Shown here: in pieces, positions 1 to 9,463 of the stretch
Layout: each line of letters opens with the position of its first letter
Position numbering within the stretch: the stretch's first letter is position 1
Origin: Flavobacterium dankookense
GTDB lineage: Bacteria; Bacteroidota; Bacteroidia; Flavobacteriales; Flavobacteriaceae
NCBI RefSeq assembly: GCF_004362665.1
Contig: NZ_SNXR01000014.1
Location: forward strand, 186,001-250,000
Direction: 5' to 3'
DNA: 64,000 bases
Made by a program: the position numbers and the translations under genes
The notes under the pieces: model-generated
Databases searched by the model: none
What the model was told of the DNA's origin: nothing
Seen by the model: the letters and a program-made list of their open reading frames with translations, nothing else

Positions 1-730
1 CTTCAATTTCGTCCCCATATCTATCTTTTATTGCTTTCGCTACATGCTCACTATCAAGTGCAATTATAAAAATGAAATGATCAAAATTTGCATTTAATTT
101 AATTAGCTTTAAAATTGTATAAATCTCATTTTTATCTAATCTATCTACATCATCAATGAAAATTACTACTTTAAAATTTACCTTTTTTATTGCATCGTTA
201 ACCTTATTCTTTAAAATTTCAAGAGTTAATTTTTCTCCTTTCATATCTTCTCCCAAAGCTTTAAAAACTTCATCGGGACTAAACTCAACTGTTTTATTCA
301 AAAATTTAGGAATACCAACTGTTGAAGAAATTTTTACAGCTTTTAAATATTTACTATATTTTAAAATCCACTTACCAACTTCTTGAATATCATTATCTTT
401 TTCAACATAAAATCTCTTTGACAATGAATCGAAAAAGTCAAACAACATTTCTTCTTCTACTGAATATCTCCAAGGATTAAAATTAAACTTCAAATACTCC
501 TTCCCATTTTGATCTTTTTCAAAATGTTCTATTCTGTTTTGTATTAAATTTAAAAAAGAAGTTTTTCCTTCACCCCATTTTCCATATATTCCTATTGTTA
601 ATGGATTAGGATTACTTGAATTTAACTGTATTAATGTTTTAATTTTATCAGCATAATGTCTAAAATTGAAAAAATCTTCATCTAGAAAAGAGATAGCATT
701 ATCGCCCAGAAAATGAGTTTTATTTGACAT
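1..730 (-). CDS. KAP-family P-loop NTPase, 3' end outside window
   Basis: The first 243 residues are present; the rest lies beyond the window edge. Residues 50-57 read GKWGEGKT, a Walker A loop of the form used by KAP NTPases. A strongly hydrophobic strand ending VVIFIDDVDRLDK, about residues 205-217, is a Walker B with the following Asp-Arg typical of the family. FNPWRYS, about residues 99-105, is another KAP-like element. The ATG at 730 lies 3 bp after the ruvC stop, so the two may be cotranscribed. KAP NTPases are often membrane-associated, and some occur in phage-defence loci; the truncated end prevents assigning a role. Confidence is high for the fold, low for function. Confidence 0.85.
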   Translation of the reverse strand, partial: MSNKTHFLGDNAISFLDEDFFNFRHYADKIKTLIQLNSSNPNPLTIGIYGKWGEGKTSFLNLIQNRIEHFEKDQNGKEYLKFNFNPWRYSVEEEMLFDFFDSLSKRFYVEKDNDIQEVGKWILKYSKYLKAVKISSTVGIPKFLNKTVEFSPDEVFKALGEDMKGEKLTLEILKNKVNDAIKKVNFKVVIFIDDVDRLDKNEIYTILKLIKLNANFDHFIFIIALDSEHVAKAIKDRYGDEIE

Positions 731-733
731 AAA

Positions 734-1288
734 CTATTTTTTAATTCGTTCTTCATTTTGTTTTACAAAAGCATCCCAACCTGAATAACTTTTTTCGCCA
801 ATTACTTTCCCTGTGTTGAAAAAATGACAGACTGCTGCAGCTAAACCATCGGTACTATCAAGGTTTTTAGGCAATTCTTTTAACCCAAGAAGTTGTTGTA
901 GCATTTTGGCAACTTGCTCTTTGCTGGCATTTCCGTTTCCGGTGATTGCCATTTTTATTTTTTTTGGTTCGTATTCTGTTATAGGAATTTGACGAGACAA
1001 ACCTGCCGCCATAGCAACGCCTTGTGCTCGACCCAATTTTAACATTGATTGAACATTTTTACCAAAAAATGGTGCTTCAATAGCAATTTCATCTGGATGA
1101 TGCGTTTCAATCAATTCAATTGTTCGTTCAAAAATTATTTTTAACTTGGTATAATGATCATCATATTTGGACAAAATCAATTCGTTCAACTGAATGAACT
1201 CCATTTTTTTATTTATAACTTTTATCAACCCAAAACCCATGATGGTTGTTCCGGGATCAATTCCTAATATGATTTGTTCGTTTGCCAA
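734..1288 (-). CDS. ruvC: Holliday junction endonuclease RuvC, TTG start
   Basis: RuvC cuts Holliday junctions in the RuvABC complex. The 184-residue protein has all four acidic active-site residues in the usual spacing: D11 in GIDPGT, E71 in IEAPFFGKN, and D144 and D147 in DSTDGLAAA. The only plausible start is TTG at 1288, just before the first beta strand; no in-frame ATG precedes the catalytic D11. The length fits the family, so the protein looks intact. A KAP-type NTPase follows 3 bp downstream on the same strand. Confidence 0.95.
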   Translation of the reverse strand: MANEQIILGIDPGTTIMGFGLIKVINKKMEFIQLNELILSKYDDHYTKLKIIFERTIELIETHHPDEIAIEAPFFGKNVQSMLKLGRAQGVAMAAGLSRQIPITEYEPKKIKMAITGNGNASKEQVAKMLQQLLGLKELPKNLDSTDGLAAAVCHFFNTGKVIGEKSYSGWDAFVKQNEERIKK

Positions 1289-1315
1289 TTTGATTTAATT
1301 TTAAGTAAAAATAAA

Positions 1316-1342
1316 AAAAGGTCGTTATAAAAACGACCTTTT
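1316..1342 (-). terminator. Rho-independent terminator of the metallopeptidase gene
   Basis: AAAAGGTCGTT at 1316-1326 pairs with AACGACCTTTT at 1332-1342 across a 5-nt loop. On the minus strand the stem is followed by a long T-rich run (positions 1315 downward), which suits termination after the gene ending at 1363. Confidence 0.85.
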
Positions 1343-1362
1343 GAAACGCTAATTTTATTTAA

Positions 1363-4300
1363 TTATTCAATTACTATTTTCTTAGTTAACTGTTTGCTTC
1401 CGTTTTGAACTTTAACTAAATAAACTCCTGATTGAATGTTATCCACTTGCATGTTTTCATTAAACAAACCATTGTTCTGGTATTGTTTGTTAAAAACACT
1501 TCTACCTTGAATGTCGAAAACTCCAACAGTAACTTTTTCTGAATTATTAGAAGTAAAACTTATAGTGAAACTTCCTGTATTCGGATTTGGATATAACGCA
1601 AAATTTTGAAGTGAATTATCATTTACACCTAAAGGAACGGCAGTTATGTTACATATATTTAAAGACCAACCTGTTATTGCGCCTCCATCACCTTGAATAG
1701 AGTCTAAAACTCTTAGTGTCCAGTTACCACTCATTTGTTGTCCGTTAAATGCTGATAAAGTTTGCGTTGGAATAACATTTCCTGAAATTACTGGACTAAC
1801 AGATCCACAAACTAAAGCTGTTCCAGTATCATTAAATGTAGCATTAATATTGGCTAATGGTTGTTCAGTGCAAGGTCTTGCTAAAAGCTGTACTTGTGTT
1901 CCAGATGGACTGATAAGTGTAACTGTTATATCATTCACATAGGTATGATTAATTGTAACAGATGCATTTACATCAGATATAACACCTGTTGTTGGAATAT
2001 TTAAAGTTGAATTTACAGTAACATTTGGTGCAGAAGATATTGTGATAGGTATATTTACAGAAGTAAAATCTGTACACGTTATTTGTCCTGTTTTAAACAA
2101 ATTTGGCGCACTAAAAACCCCTGAACATGCTGGATTAGCTGGAGAAATCCTCCAATAATATGCCGTTGCTTGTGCTAATCCTGCTACATTAAAACTTGTT
2201 GTTGAAGATGTTCCTGATGTTACGATGTTAGTAAAATTTTCATCTGTTGCAACTTGTACTTGATATTGCGTTGCATTTAAATCTGTTTGCCAAGTTAAAT
2301 TCAAATTTACATTTTGTCCAATAGCATTGTTCGCTGGTGATACCAGAACAGAAGTTGCAAAATTTGAATTTAACAAATCGGCATAAAAAGGTACTGTTTT
2401 AATAGTAGCACCAGAAATTGCAGTAACCACCATTGAGTAAAAATTAGGTGTTGAATTAGTTAAGTTACTAATTGTCATTGTCACTGTTCCGTTTCCTGAG
2501 ATAGAACTTGGAGAAAAAGTAACCGTTGAACCAGCTGGTTCTCCACTTACTGCAAAAGTTGTATTTCCGCTAAAACCTGCATAGGTTGCATAATCTATTA
2601 CATAACTAACTGATGAACCTGTACAAACATCTTTATTTTGTTCTCCTGGCAATCTATTAAAAGATACACCAAAATCACTAGTTGGAGCAGTAATTGTGAA
2701 ATTCGTATTAGACATATCATAAAAAATATGTTTGTATCCTTGTATCATAACTCTGTTAGCTGTTCCAACATTATTTGGAACTGTAACAACTTCAGAACCA
2801 TCATTCGGTACTTTACTAGCTAACAAAATTGGAAAAGTATTGCCTCCGTTTGTTGAAAGATAAATGTCAACAAATTCTGCATTCACGCCATTTGCGGTTG
2901 TTCCTGCCACATTCCAAGTAACATTTTGATTTGAACCAACAATCCATGAAACGGCAGTGTTTGGACTGCTTACTGTAAACGGACCAGCTGTTCCATTAAC
3001 TGTAACAGTCATTGCATCAGAATTAGTTTGTCCTGCGCCAGCAAAATTATCTCTTACGGTAAACACAAAATTTAACGTTCTAGCAACTGAACTAAGTGCT
3101 TCAGTTATAATTTCTAATCCTAAAGTAGTTGAACTATTAGCAATAACTCTACTTAATTGTGGAAAATATCTTGAAGGTGAAGTTGTAGGCGTAAATGACC
3201 GCCAATTTGGACCGCCAACTTTAGTTGATGAAGCAGCACTTTGTGCTCCAATTTCCGTTGTTGCTGAATCGTTTTGTTCCCAGCAATAAGTAAGTGCATC
3301 TCCATCAGCATCGGTTGCCTGACCAGTTAATATGAAAGGTGTGCTTTTTGGAATGGTATAATCTAAACCTGCATTGGCTGTTGGTGTATTGTTTGATAAA
3401 TTAACTCTAACTGGACATGTTTTTCCAATCATATTATCCTGAATTTGCTTAATACTCGCATAAACGAAATAGGCATTAGAATTGGCTTGAACATCTCTTG
3501 AAGTTATACCTGCATAACCCATAATTGTTGAACCTGAACCTGGTTCAACATTTACCCCTGAACCTTCAACAATATGTGAATAGGTGTGATTTGCACCTAA
3601 TTGATGTCCCATTTCGTGAATAACAAAATCTATATCAAATGTGTCTCCAGCTGGAACTCCATTGCTTGGGGCTGTTTTTCCACTTCCTTTAATTCCATCA
3701 TCACAAACACAACCTATACAACCAGCACTTCCTCCACCACCATTTGAACCAAACATATGACCAATATCATAATTTGCTTCACCAATTACATTCGTTAAAG
3801 TACTTTGTAATTGTGCATTCCAATTTCCAATAGTTGTGTAAGGATCATTTGCAGGATTTGTATAAACAAGAACATTATTATTCGGAATTAAATCCATATG
3901 TATAGCTAAATCTTTTTCAAAAACACCATTTACTCTTGTTAAGGTTGCATTCATAGCCGCTAAAGCTTGGGCTACCGTTCCTCCGAAAAACTGAGTATAT
4001 TCACCATTACATGATAATGCTAATCTGAATGTCAATAATTCACCTGAACTTGATCTCTGCAAAGTTTGTGATTGTCTATTTAATTCATTTGAAATAGCTT
4101 TATCTTCTGTAGAACAAACAAAAGGCAATTCACCTTTATTTCTGCTAGACTCATAAACCGCATAGATGGTTCTATCAATTGAATAAGGTTCAAAAAATTC
4201 ATTTGTTTTGTCTGCTCTAAAAATCATTCCTTGCATTCCACTTGGATCAGAACTCATTCTAATTTTTGCATGTTTATCATCAAGACCAATTCCAACGTAA

Positions 4301-4629
4301 GAACGAATTTCCGGAAACTGAGCTTGCAATTGAGGATCGAAATTTGAAAATTCAAACATTTGAAATCGCTCCATTTGTCCGCTGATATTTGGAATGGATA
4401 TAATAACATTTGATATTTTTGTAATCAATCTATTTGGTGATTGTTTCAGTTTTTGTTGAATATCATTTACTGGAACTTGGTACAAAGAAAACTCACTTGC
4501 GAAATTATCTCTCGCAGCAGTCTTATTTGGTGTTATCTCTCTTGAATTTATACTTTTCCAAGATAAATTATCTTGGGCAAAAGCAATTAAATTGAAGAAA
4601 AACAAAATAATAAGTAATTTTTTTCTCAT
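1363..4629 (-). CDS. Secreted reprolysin-like metallopeptidase with T9SS sorting domain
   Basis: A 1088-residue secreted zinc protease, probably surface-exposed or released. Residues 1-19 are a signal peptide. The zinc site HEMGHQLGANH starts at H338 and is the HExxHxxGxxH motif of metzincins, with a downstream Met (IMGYAG) that could be the Met-turn. Ig/fibronectin-like segments follow; one near residues 760-850 ends in TAYYWRISPANPAC. A proprotein-convertase P-domain-like region (about 870-1000, ending in NWTLRVLDSIQGDGG) precedes the C-terminal sorting domain, recognisable from LYPNPNTGSFTISF, GVYLVKVQNG and a terminal KKIVIE. The ATG at 4629 directly starts the signal peptide. The substrate is unknown; a nutritional or host-interaction protease is possible. 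Confidence 0.9.
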   Translation of the reverse strand: MRKKLLIILFFFNLIAFAQDNLSWKSINSREITPNKTAARDNFASEFSLYQVPVNDIQQKLKQSPNRLITKISNVIISIPNISGQMERFQMFEFSNFDPQLQAQFPEIRSYVGIGLDDKHAKIRMSSDPSGMQGMIFRADKTNEFFEPYSIDRTIYAVYESSRNKGELPFVCSTEDKAISNELNRQSQTLQRSSSGELLTFRLALSCNGEYTQFFGGTVAQALAAMNATLTRVNGVFEKDLAIHMDLIPNNNVLVYTNPANDPYTTIGNWNAQLQSTLTNVIGEANYDIGHMFGSNGGGGSAGCIGCVCDDGIKGSGKTAPSNGVPAGDTFDIDFVIHEMGHQLGANHTYSHIVEGSGVNVEPGSGSTIMGYAGITSRDVQANSNAYFVYASIKQIQDNMIGKTCPVRVNLSNNTPTANAGLDYTIPKSTPFILTGQATDADGDALTYCWEQNDSATTEIGAQSAASSTKVGGPNWRSFTPTTSPSRYFPQLSRVIANSSTTLGLEIITEALSSVARTLNFVFTVRDNFAGAGQTNSDAMTVTVNGTAGPFTVSSPNTAVSWIVGSNQNVTWNVAGTTANGVNAEFVDIYLSTNGGNTFPILLASKVPNDGSEVVTVPNNVGTANRVMIQGYKHIFYDMSNTNFTITAPTSDFGVSFNRLPGEQNKDVCTGSSVSYVIDYATYAGFSGNTTFAVSGEPAGSTVTFSPSSISGNGTVTMTISNLTNSTPNFYSMVVTAISGATIKTVPFYADLLNSNFATSVLVSPANNAIGQNVNLNLTWQTDLNATQYQVQVATDENFTNIVTSGTSSTTSFNVAGLAQATAYYWRISPANPACSGVFSAPNLFKTGQITCTDFTSVNIPITISSAPNVTVNSTLNIPTTGVISDVNASVTINHTYVNDITVTLISPSGTQVQLLARPCTEQPLANINATFNDTGTALVCGSVSPVISGNVIPTQTLSAFNGQQMSGNWTLRVLDSIQGDGGAITGWSLNICNITAVPLGVNDNSLQNFALYPNPNTGSFTISFTSNNSEKVTVGVFDIQGRSVFNKQYQNNGLFNENMQVDNIQSGVYLVKVQNGSKQLTKKIVIE

Positions 4630-4668
4630 GATTTTGAGTTATTATTAATAAATGTGGTTAATATTTCC

Positions 4669-4696
4669 CAAAAATAGAAATAAAATGGCAAAAGTA
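4669..4696 (-). promoter_or_regulatory. Candidate promoter cores for the metallopeptidase gene
   Basis: Two minus-strand matches to TAnnTTTG lie upstream of the start at 4629: TATTTTTG (4676-4669) and TACTTTTG (4696-4689). Neither has a clear TTG element at the expected spacing, so which is used is unclear. Confidence 0.35.
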
Positions 4697-4756
4697 TTGA
4701 TAGAGAGATGTTAATTTAACCTGTAAAGAGTTTTAAAAAGAATTATAATTATAACT

Positions 4757-4764
4757 TACTTTTG
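4757..4764 (+). promoter_or_regulatory. Bacteroidota -7 element TACTTTTG
   Basis: TACTTTTG ends 4 nt before the ATG at 4769. With a start site 5-8 nt after this element, the transcript would begin at or within a base or two of the ATG, so the mRNA would have almost no leader. Confidence 0.6.
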
Positions 4765-4768
4765 CACG

Positions 4769-5686
4769 ATGCGTGCGTTTCTCAAAAATAAATATTTCGT
4801 CTTTCTTTTTAAACTTCTAATTATAGTAGCTGCATTCTATTTTATATATGATCGATTAGCAAGAAATGAACAACTCGATTGGGAAAAATTTAGCCAATTG
4901 GTCGATAGGAAAAAATCATTTTTTGGTATTTTATTTATTTTACTATTTAGTGTAGCTAATCGCTTTTTGGAAATTTTGAAATGGCAAAACTTAGTTTCCT
5001 TTATAAAACCTAATACTATTGGCGAAGCTACAAAACAAGTTCTTGGCGCATTAACTGCGGGAATTTTTACCCCAAACGGATTGGGAGAATATGCCGGAAA
5101 AGCGATGTATTTCAACAAAAAACAGACCAAGAAAATTATTTTTTTAAATCTGATTTGCAATGGGATTCAAATGATTTTAACTATTCTTTTTGGAATACTC
5201 GGATTAGCAATTATTGGATATTGGAAATGGTCTATTGTAACTCTAACTGTTGCTTTTTTACTTTATATTCTATTCTTTTTTTCAAAAAAAATCACAATAA
5301 AAGGTTATTCTATTGAAAAACTTTTAAACAAAATCAAAGAAATTCCTAAGCATATTCATCAAAAAAATATGGTTTATGGCCTGTTTCGCTACCTAGTCTT
5401 TTCTCATCAATATTATTTTTTATTCTTAGCTTTTGATGTTGATTTACCTTATTTATCGTTAATTTCAACCATAGCAGTTGTCTATTTCTTGGCTTCATCT
5501 TTACCTAGTTTTCAATTTTTAGATTTCGCTGTAAAAGGAAGTGTTGCTTTGTTTTTCTTTGGAAAAATTGGCGTAAATGAATGGATTGTAATTTTTATTT
5601 CGACCTTGATGTGGTTTTTAAACGTAGTTTTACCAGTGATTATCGGAAGTTATTATGTACTAAAATTTAAACCAAAATGGAACTGA
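4769..5686 (+). CDS. Polytopic membrane protein, LPG-synthase-TM/UPF0104-like
   Basis: A 305-residue inner-membrane protein with about seven or eight hydrophobic segments, the first at residues 8-26. The segment LTAGIFTPNGLGEYAGKAMYF (split here at residue level: GIFTPNGLGEY then AGKA) resembles the conserved region of lysylphosphatidylglycerol-synthase transmembrane (UPF0104) proteins, which often partner with glycosyltransferases. It overlaps the next gene, a family 2 glycosyltransferase, by 10 bp, so the two are translationally coupled and probably act together on a lipid or surface glycan. No soluble aminoacyl-transfer domain is present, so lysyl transfer itself is unlikely. Confidence 0.75.
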   Translation: MRAFLKNKYFVFLFKLLIIVAAFYFIYDRLARNEQLDWEKFSQLVDRKKSFFGILFILLFSVANRFLEILKWQNLVSFIKPNTIGEATKQVLGALTAGIFTPNGLGEYAGKAMYFNKKQTKKIIFLNLICNGIQMILTILFGILGLAIIGYWKWSIVTLTVAFLLYILFFFSKKITIKGYSIEKLLNKIKEIPKHIHQKNMVYGLFRYLVFSHQYYFLFLAFDVDLPYLSLISTIAVVYFLASSLPSFQFLDFAVKGSVALFFFGKIGVNEWIVIFISTLMWFLNVVLPVIIGSYYVLKFKPKWN

Positions 5687-6810
5687 TTTATATAATTTCA
5701 CTTATTGTTTTATTGATTTATATCTATTCGATTGCTCGATTATTCTTTGGATTTAGCAATGTCAAAGTTTATGAAAATAAAAATTTGGTACCAAAAACAA
5801 GATTCTCACTAATTGTTCCTTTCAGAAATGAAGAAAAAAATCTCTCAAAACTTTTAGAATCATTTTCTGAATTAAATTATCCTCACGATTTAATTGAAAT
5901 AATTATGATTGATGATTTTTCTAAAGACCAGTCAGAAAGAGTTTATATTCAATGGCGAATGAAGAATGACACATTTGATACTACGCTTTTAGAGAATCTT
6001 CGTTTGTCTAATTCTCCCAAAAAAGACGCTATCGCAAGAGCAATTCCAATTGTGAAAAATGAATGGATTATTACTACTGATGCTGATTGTGTCGTAAATA
6101 AAAATTGGCTACTTACAATCGATAATTATATTCAAGAAAACAATGTTGAAATGATAGCAAGTTCCGTTATTTATAAAACGAAAAATAATTGGTTTCATCA
6201 TTTTCAACAAATGGATTTATTGAGTTTGCAAGGAACAACTATTGGAAGTTTTGGACTTGGAAAACCATTTATGTGTAACGGTGCTAATTTTACCTACAAA
6301 AAACAACTTTTTATCGACCTCGATGGTTTTAATGGAAATAATAAAATTGCAAGTGGAGATGATGTTTTTTTACTTCAAAAAGCGACACAAAAATCTCCGG
6401 AAAAAGTTCATTTCCTTAAATCTAAAGACACAATAGTCGTAACAAAACCAGAAAATGATTTGTTTAAACTTTTTATGCAACGCGTTCGTTGGGCTAGCAA
6501 AACGAGTTCTTACTCTAGTTTATATGCAAAGTTTTTAGCCATAACTGTAATGCTTATGAACTTAAGTTTAATTCTTAGTTTGTGGTTTGTTCTAATTCAA
6601 AAAATGGATTGGAAAATTTTACTTGGAACCTTTTTAATAAAATACTTTATCGATTATATTCTATTATTTAAAACAAATAAATTTCTTTTGAATGGTAGAT
6701 TTATTTTACCATTAGCAAGTAGTTTGATTTACCCATTTTTTGCATCTACTGTTGCAATTTATTCTTTGTTTGGAAACTATTCTTGGAAAGGAAGAAGATT
6801 TAAAAAATAA
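5677..6810 (+). CDS. Membrane family 2 glycosyltransferase
   Basis: A 377-residue processive-type GT2. Residue 1-20 is a membrane anchor. The GT-A domain shows VPFRNEEKN near residue 47, IMIDDFSKD near 85, the DAD nucleotide-sugar/metal motif in TTDADC near 132, GDDVFLL near 228 and QRVRWASK (the QxxRW signature) near 268. About three transmembrane segments close the protein. It overlaps the upstream UPF0104-like gene and ends one base before the convergent lipoprotein gene's stop. The substrate is not predictable; a lipid-linked or exported glycan is the likeliest product. Confidence 0.85.
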   Translation: MELIYIISLIVLLIYIYSIARLFFGFSNVKVYENKNLVPKTRFSLIVPFRNEEKNLSKLLESFSELNYPHDLIEIIMIDDFSKDQSERVYIQWRMKNDTFDTTLLENLRLSNSPKKDAIARAIPIVKNEWIITTDADCVVNKNWLLTIDNYIQENNVEMIASSVIYKTKNNWFHHFQQMDLLSLQGTTIGSFGLGKPFMCNGANFTYKKQLFIDLDGFNGNNKIASGDDVFLLQKATQKSPEKVHFLKSKDTIVVTKPENDLFKLFMQRVRWASKTSSYSSLYAKFLAITVMLMNLSLILSLWFVLIQKMDWKILLGTFLIKYFIDYILLFKTNKFLLNGRFILPLASSLIYPFFASTVAIYSLFGNYSWKGRRFKK

Positions 6811-7293
6811 TTATTCCATCTTCAAAATTACAGGAAGAACAAACTGCGTTTTTACTGGAATTCCACGTTTTATAGCAGGATTAATTTTGGGAAAATCAAC
6901 TAATTTACTTTTGAGAATACTATCAATTTTTATAGTATCATAAGCAACACTATCTCGAGGAAACTGTGGTTCAAAAGTAACTTCCGCATTAGGAAAAACA
7001 GTAACTTTCACTTCGATGGTATCGAGCTGTGGATACATCGTTCTTAGCGTATCGTTATCTAATTTTTGTTGTATTGTTGAAGTCAAAAAATCAAAAAAAC
7101 ATTGTTTTCGTTCTTCTTCATTGGTGATTTTTTCACAATCAACTATTGATGGATATTCATCTACTTCTTTCCAGTTGATTTCATTGATTTGTTTTTCTAA
7201 CAACTCTTTTTCATTTGGCACTTTCTTATCAAAAAGTTGACAAGAAGTGAAAAAGAACACCGATAGAGGAAGAAATAGAATAATTTTTCTCAT
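6811..7293 (-). CDS. Small lipoprotein with TonB-C-like end
   Basis: Start chosen at the ATG at 7293, which opens a lipoprotein signal ending FFFTSC (acylated Cys about residue 18); the frame extends to 7332, but the promoter core at 7330-7337 overlaps that extension. The 160-residue product is acidic. Its last 35 residues, NPAIKRGIPVKTQFVLPVI, resemble the C-terminal domain of TonB-type energy transducers. Without a transmembrane anchor and proline-rich linker it is not a conventional TonB; a periplasm-facing accessory protein is a guess. It converges with the GT2 gene. Confidence 0.7.
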   Translation of the reverse strand: MRKIILFLPLSVFFFTSCQLFDKKVPNEKELLEKQINEINWKEVDEYPSIVDCEKITNEEERKQCFFDFLTSTIQQKLDNDTLRTMYPQLDTIEVKVTVFPNAEVTFEPQFPRDSVAYDTIKIDSILKSKLVDFPKINPAIKRGIPVKTQFVLPVILKME

Positions 7294-7329
7294 ATTCGTT
7301 ATCGAAAGAAAATCAAAATTTAAATTTTT

Positions 7330-7337
7330 CAAATGTA
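7330..7337 (-). promoter_or_regulatory. -7 element TACATTTG for the small lipoprotein
   Basis: Minus-strand TACATTTG ends 36 nt before the ATG at 7293. It supports the shorter start of that gene. No TTG element is obvious upstream. Confidence 0.45.
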
Positions 7338-7353
7338 CTAAAATTTACTTTCT

Positions 7354-7842
7354 ATGGATGTTTTACTTTTAATAGTTGGCTTTGTTTTAATGATTTTGGG
7401 TTTAATTGGAAGTTTTTTACCTGTTTTACCTGGTGTTCCATTAAGTTGGCTTGGGTTATTACTTCTTTATTTTACTGAAAAAATCCAAAGTAACTATTGG
7501 GTTTTAGGAATTACATTAATCATTACAATTATTGTAACAATATTAGATTATGTGATTCCAGCAAAAGGAACTAAAAAATTTGGAGGTACAAAATATGGTA
7601 TTTGGGGAACAAACATTGGGTTAATTCTTGGTTTGTTTTTTCCACCAATTGGATTTATTGTTGGTACATTTGTTGGGGCTTTTGTTGGCGAAATACTAAA
7701 TAACTCTAGCGATACAAATGGTGCTTTAAAAGCGGCAACAGGTTCATTTATTGGTTTTTTGGTATCAACTTTTATGAAGTTTATGGTTTGTCTTTCCTTT
7801 TTGTTACTCTATCTTTTTATTGCTGTTAAAAATTTTATTTGA
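7354..7842 (+). CDS. DUF456 family membrane protein
   Basis: A 162-residue hydrophobic protein with about four or five transmembrane segments and glycine-rich turns such as SFLPVLPGVPLSW and GLFFPPIGFIVGTFVGAF, which are the signature of DUF456. The function of the family is unknown. The gene diverges from the lipoprotein gene and overlaps the convergent esterase gene by 8 bp. Confidence 0.8.
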   Translation: MDVLLLIVGFVLMILGLIGSFLPVLPGVPLSWLGLLLLYFTEKIQSNYWVLGITLIITIIVTILDYVIPAKGTKKFGGTKYGIWGTNIGLILGLFFPPIGFIVGTFVGAFVGEILNNSSDTNGALKAATGSFIGFLVSTFMKFMVCLSFLLLYLFIAVKNFI

Positions 7843-9205
7843 TAAATTTTACAACCTTATCCTTTAATTTAATAATGTAAATACCTTTCGATAGTGCTTC
7901 ACTTATCAAATTAAGCCCATTGCTTACCGTTTGAGAAGCTATCTTTTGTCCTGTCAATGAATAAATATCAACAGAAGTATCTTGATATAAACCTGAACAA
8001 AAAAATTTATTTTGTCCTGCTTGATATAGTTGAAAAGCTGCATCATCAAATGTATTTATTGCTAAATTTTCTCCAGCAAAAAGCCATTGATAACAAGCTG
8101 AAAATTCTCCTTTCCAATAGCTTTCGGTGTGAGTTCCATAAGAATCAAACTTTGTAAAAAGGTTACCATTTAAAACTCCTTTAGATAGAAAAGTATTTTT
8201 AATTGTATTCACATTTGATACCATAGATGAAGACTCATTTTGACCACAAACAAAATATATCTTTAGATTATCAACATCATTTGTCGTAGTAGAAATGTGA
8301 TTGTTTAAATCGTTTAGTGCAAACCAATACGCTGGACTAAAACTTCCAATTTTATTAAAAAACTCAGGATATTCTACAGCTCCAAATGTGGAAATCAAAG
8401 CACCCATAGAACTTCCAATTAATGCATTAAACTGCGGTTGGGTTTTCGTTCTGAAATTAGTATCAATGTATGGTTTTAGTGTTTCAGAAATGAACTGTAT
8501 GTATTCTTCACCTTCTCCGCCTCCATAATTAGGATTATTCCATGGAGAATATTCGTTTAATCTGTTTGAGCCATCGTTTTCAATTCCTACTACAATTGCA
8601 CCAAAATCACCTTGAGAATGAAGAGAATTTAATGTTTCGTCGATTTGCCATTCACCAGAAAAAGAAGTAGCATTGTCAAATAAATTTTGACCATCTTGCA
8701 TATACAAAACAGGATATGTTTTAGTGGAAGTAAAATAATCTGGTGGAAGATAGAGCCAAATTTTTCTATTTCTATTAAGTTGAGGGATAAAAAAATTAGA
8801 ATCCAAAATTTGAACATTAGAAGCTGCCGTGCTATTGCTACCCGAGCCTGAAATATCTTCCCAAGATTGAATAGTTACATTGATAGTTTGAGGAGAACCA
8901 GTAAACGTAAAACTTCTATTTGGTAAAAATCCTCCATTAGCATTTCCTTCTACTGAAGTCCAACTACCACGAGTAAATTTATAGCTTACTTGCCCATTAC
9001 CCTCAGGAATTGTTATTTGAAGAACACCAAGACCATCAGGTTGCATTATGAATTGAGGATTAGCTTCGTTCCAATTATTTACACTTCCTGCAAGATAGAT
9101 TGTGGAATTATTTGGTGTATTGGCAGGAAGTGAAGTTATTCTGAGTGTTACCTGAGCATTTGTTGTTAGAATAAACAAGAAGCACAAAAATTGTATCGTT
9201 TTCAT
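7835..9205 (-). CDS. Secreted alpha/beta-hydrolase esterase with CBM20/48-like and T9SS domains
   Basis: A 456-residue exported enzyme. A signal peptide covers about residues 1-17. Residues 20-115 form a starch-binding-like beta-sandwich (IYLAGSVNNWNEANP). Residues 145-375 are an esterase D-type hydrolase: LYMQDGQNLFD near 167, nucleophile S266 in GSSMG (264-268), and probable catalytic His H359 in YGTHTESYW. The end, DIYSLTGQKIASQ to KDKVVKFIK, is a T9SS sorting domain. The family includes feruloyl and acetyl-xylan esterases, so removal of acyl groups from polysaccharide, or siderophore ester cleavage, are both possible; the carbohydrate-binding domain favours the former. Confidence 0.85.
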   Translation of the reverse strand: MKTIQFLCFLFILTTNAQVTLRITSLPANTPNNSTIYLAGSVNNWNEANPQFIMQPDGLGVLQITIPEGNGQVSYKFTRGSWTSVEGNANGGFLPNRSFTFTGSPQTINVTIQSWEDISGSGSNSTAASNVQILDSNFFIPQLNRNRKIWLYLPPDYFTSTKTYPVLYMQDGQNLFDNATSFSGEWQIDETLNSLHSQGDFGAIVVGIENDGSNRLNEYSPWNNPNYGGGEGEEYIQFISETLKPYIDTNFRTKTQPQFNALIGSSMGALISTFGAVEYPEFFNKIGSFSPAYWFALNDLNNHISTTTNDVDNLKIYFVCGQNESSSMVSNVNTIKNTFLSKGVLNGNLFTKFDSYGTHTESYWKGEFSACYQWLFAGENLAINTFDDAAFQLYQAGQNKFFCSGLYQDTSVDIYSLTGQKIASQTVSNGLNLISEALSKGIYIIKLKDKVVKFIK

Positions 9206-9347
9206 AATAGTTTTAAAAATACTAATGTAGAAAAAATTGATGAAAAAATCAATAGCTAAAATTAGCTTATCGATAGACGGAAAGATGAAGTATTTTAAGA
9301 TTACAACAAAGATTTAAAAATCTTAAAGTATAGTATCATAAAAACAA

Positions 9348-9379
9348 AAAAGCCATCCACAATAAAGTGGAAAGCTTTT
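9348..9379 (-). terminator. Second terminator-like hairpin downstream of tRNA-Asp
   Basis: AAAAGC and TCCAC on the left pair with GTGGA and GCTTTT on the right, with a small internal mismatch. On the minus strand the stem is followed by TTTTTTGTTTTT. Confidence 0.65.
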
Positions 9380-9463
9380 CATTGGTCTAACTACTAAACC
9401 GTGATACGAGTTACAAATTCGTATCGAAACAACACAACTAATCTTAAATACTTTTTTGGGCAA

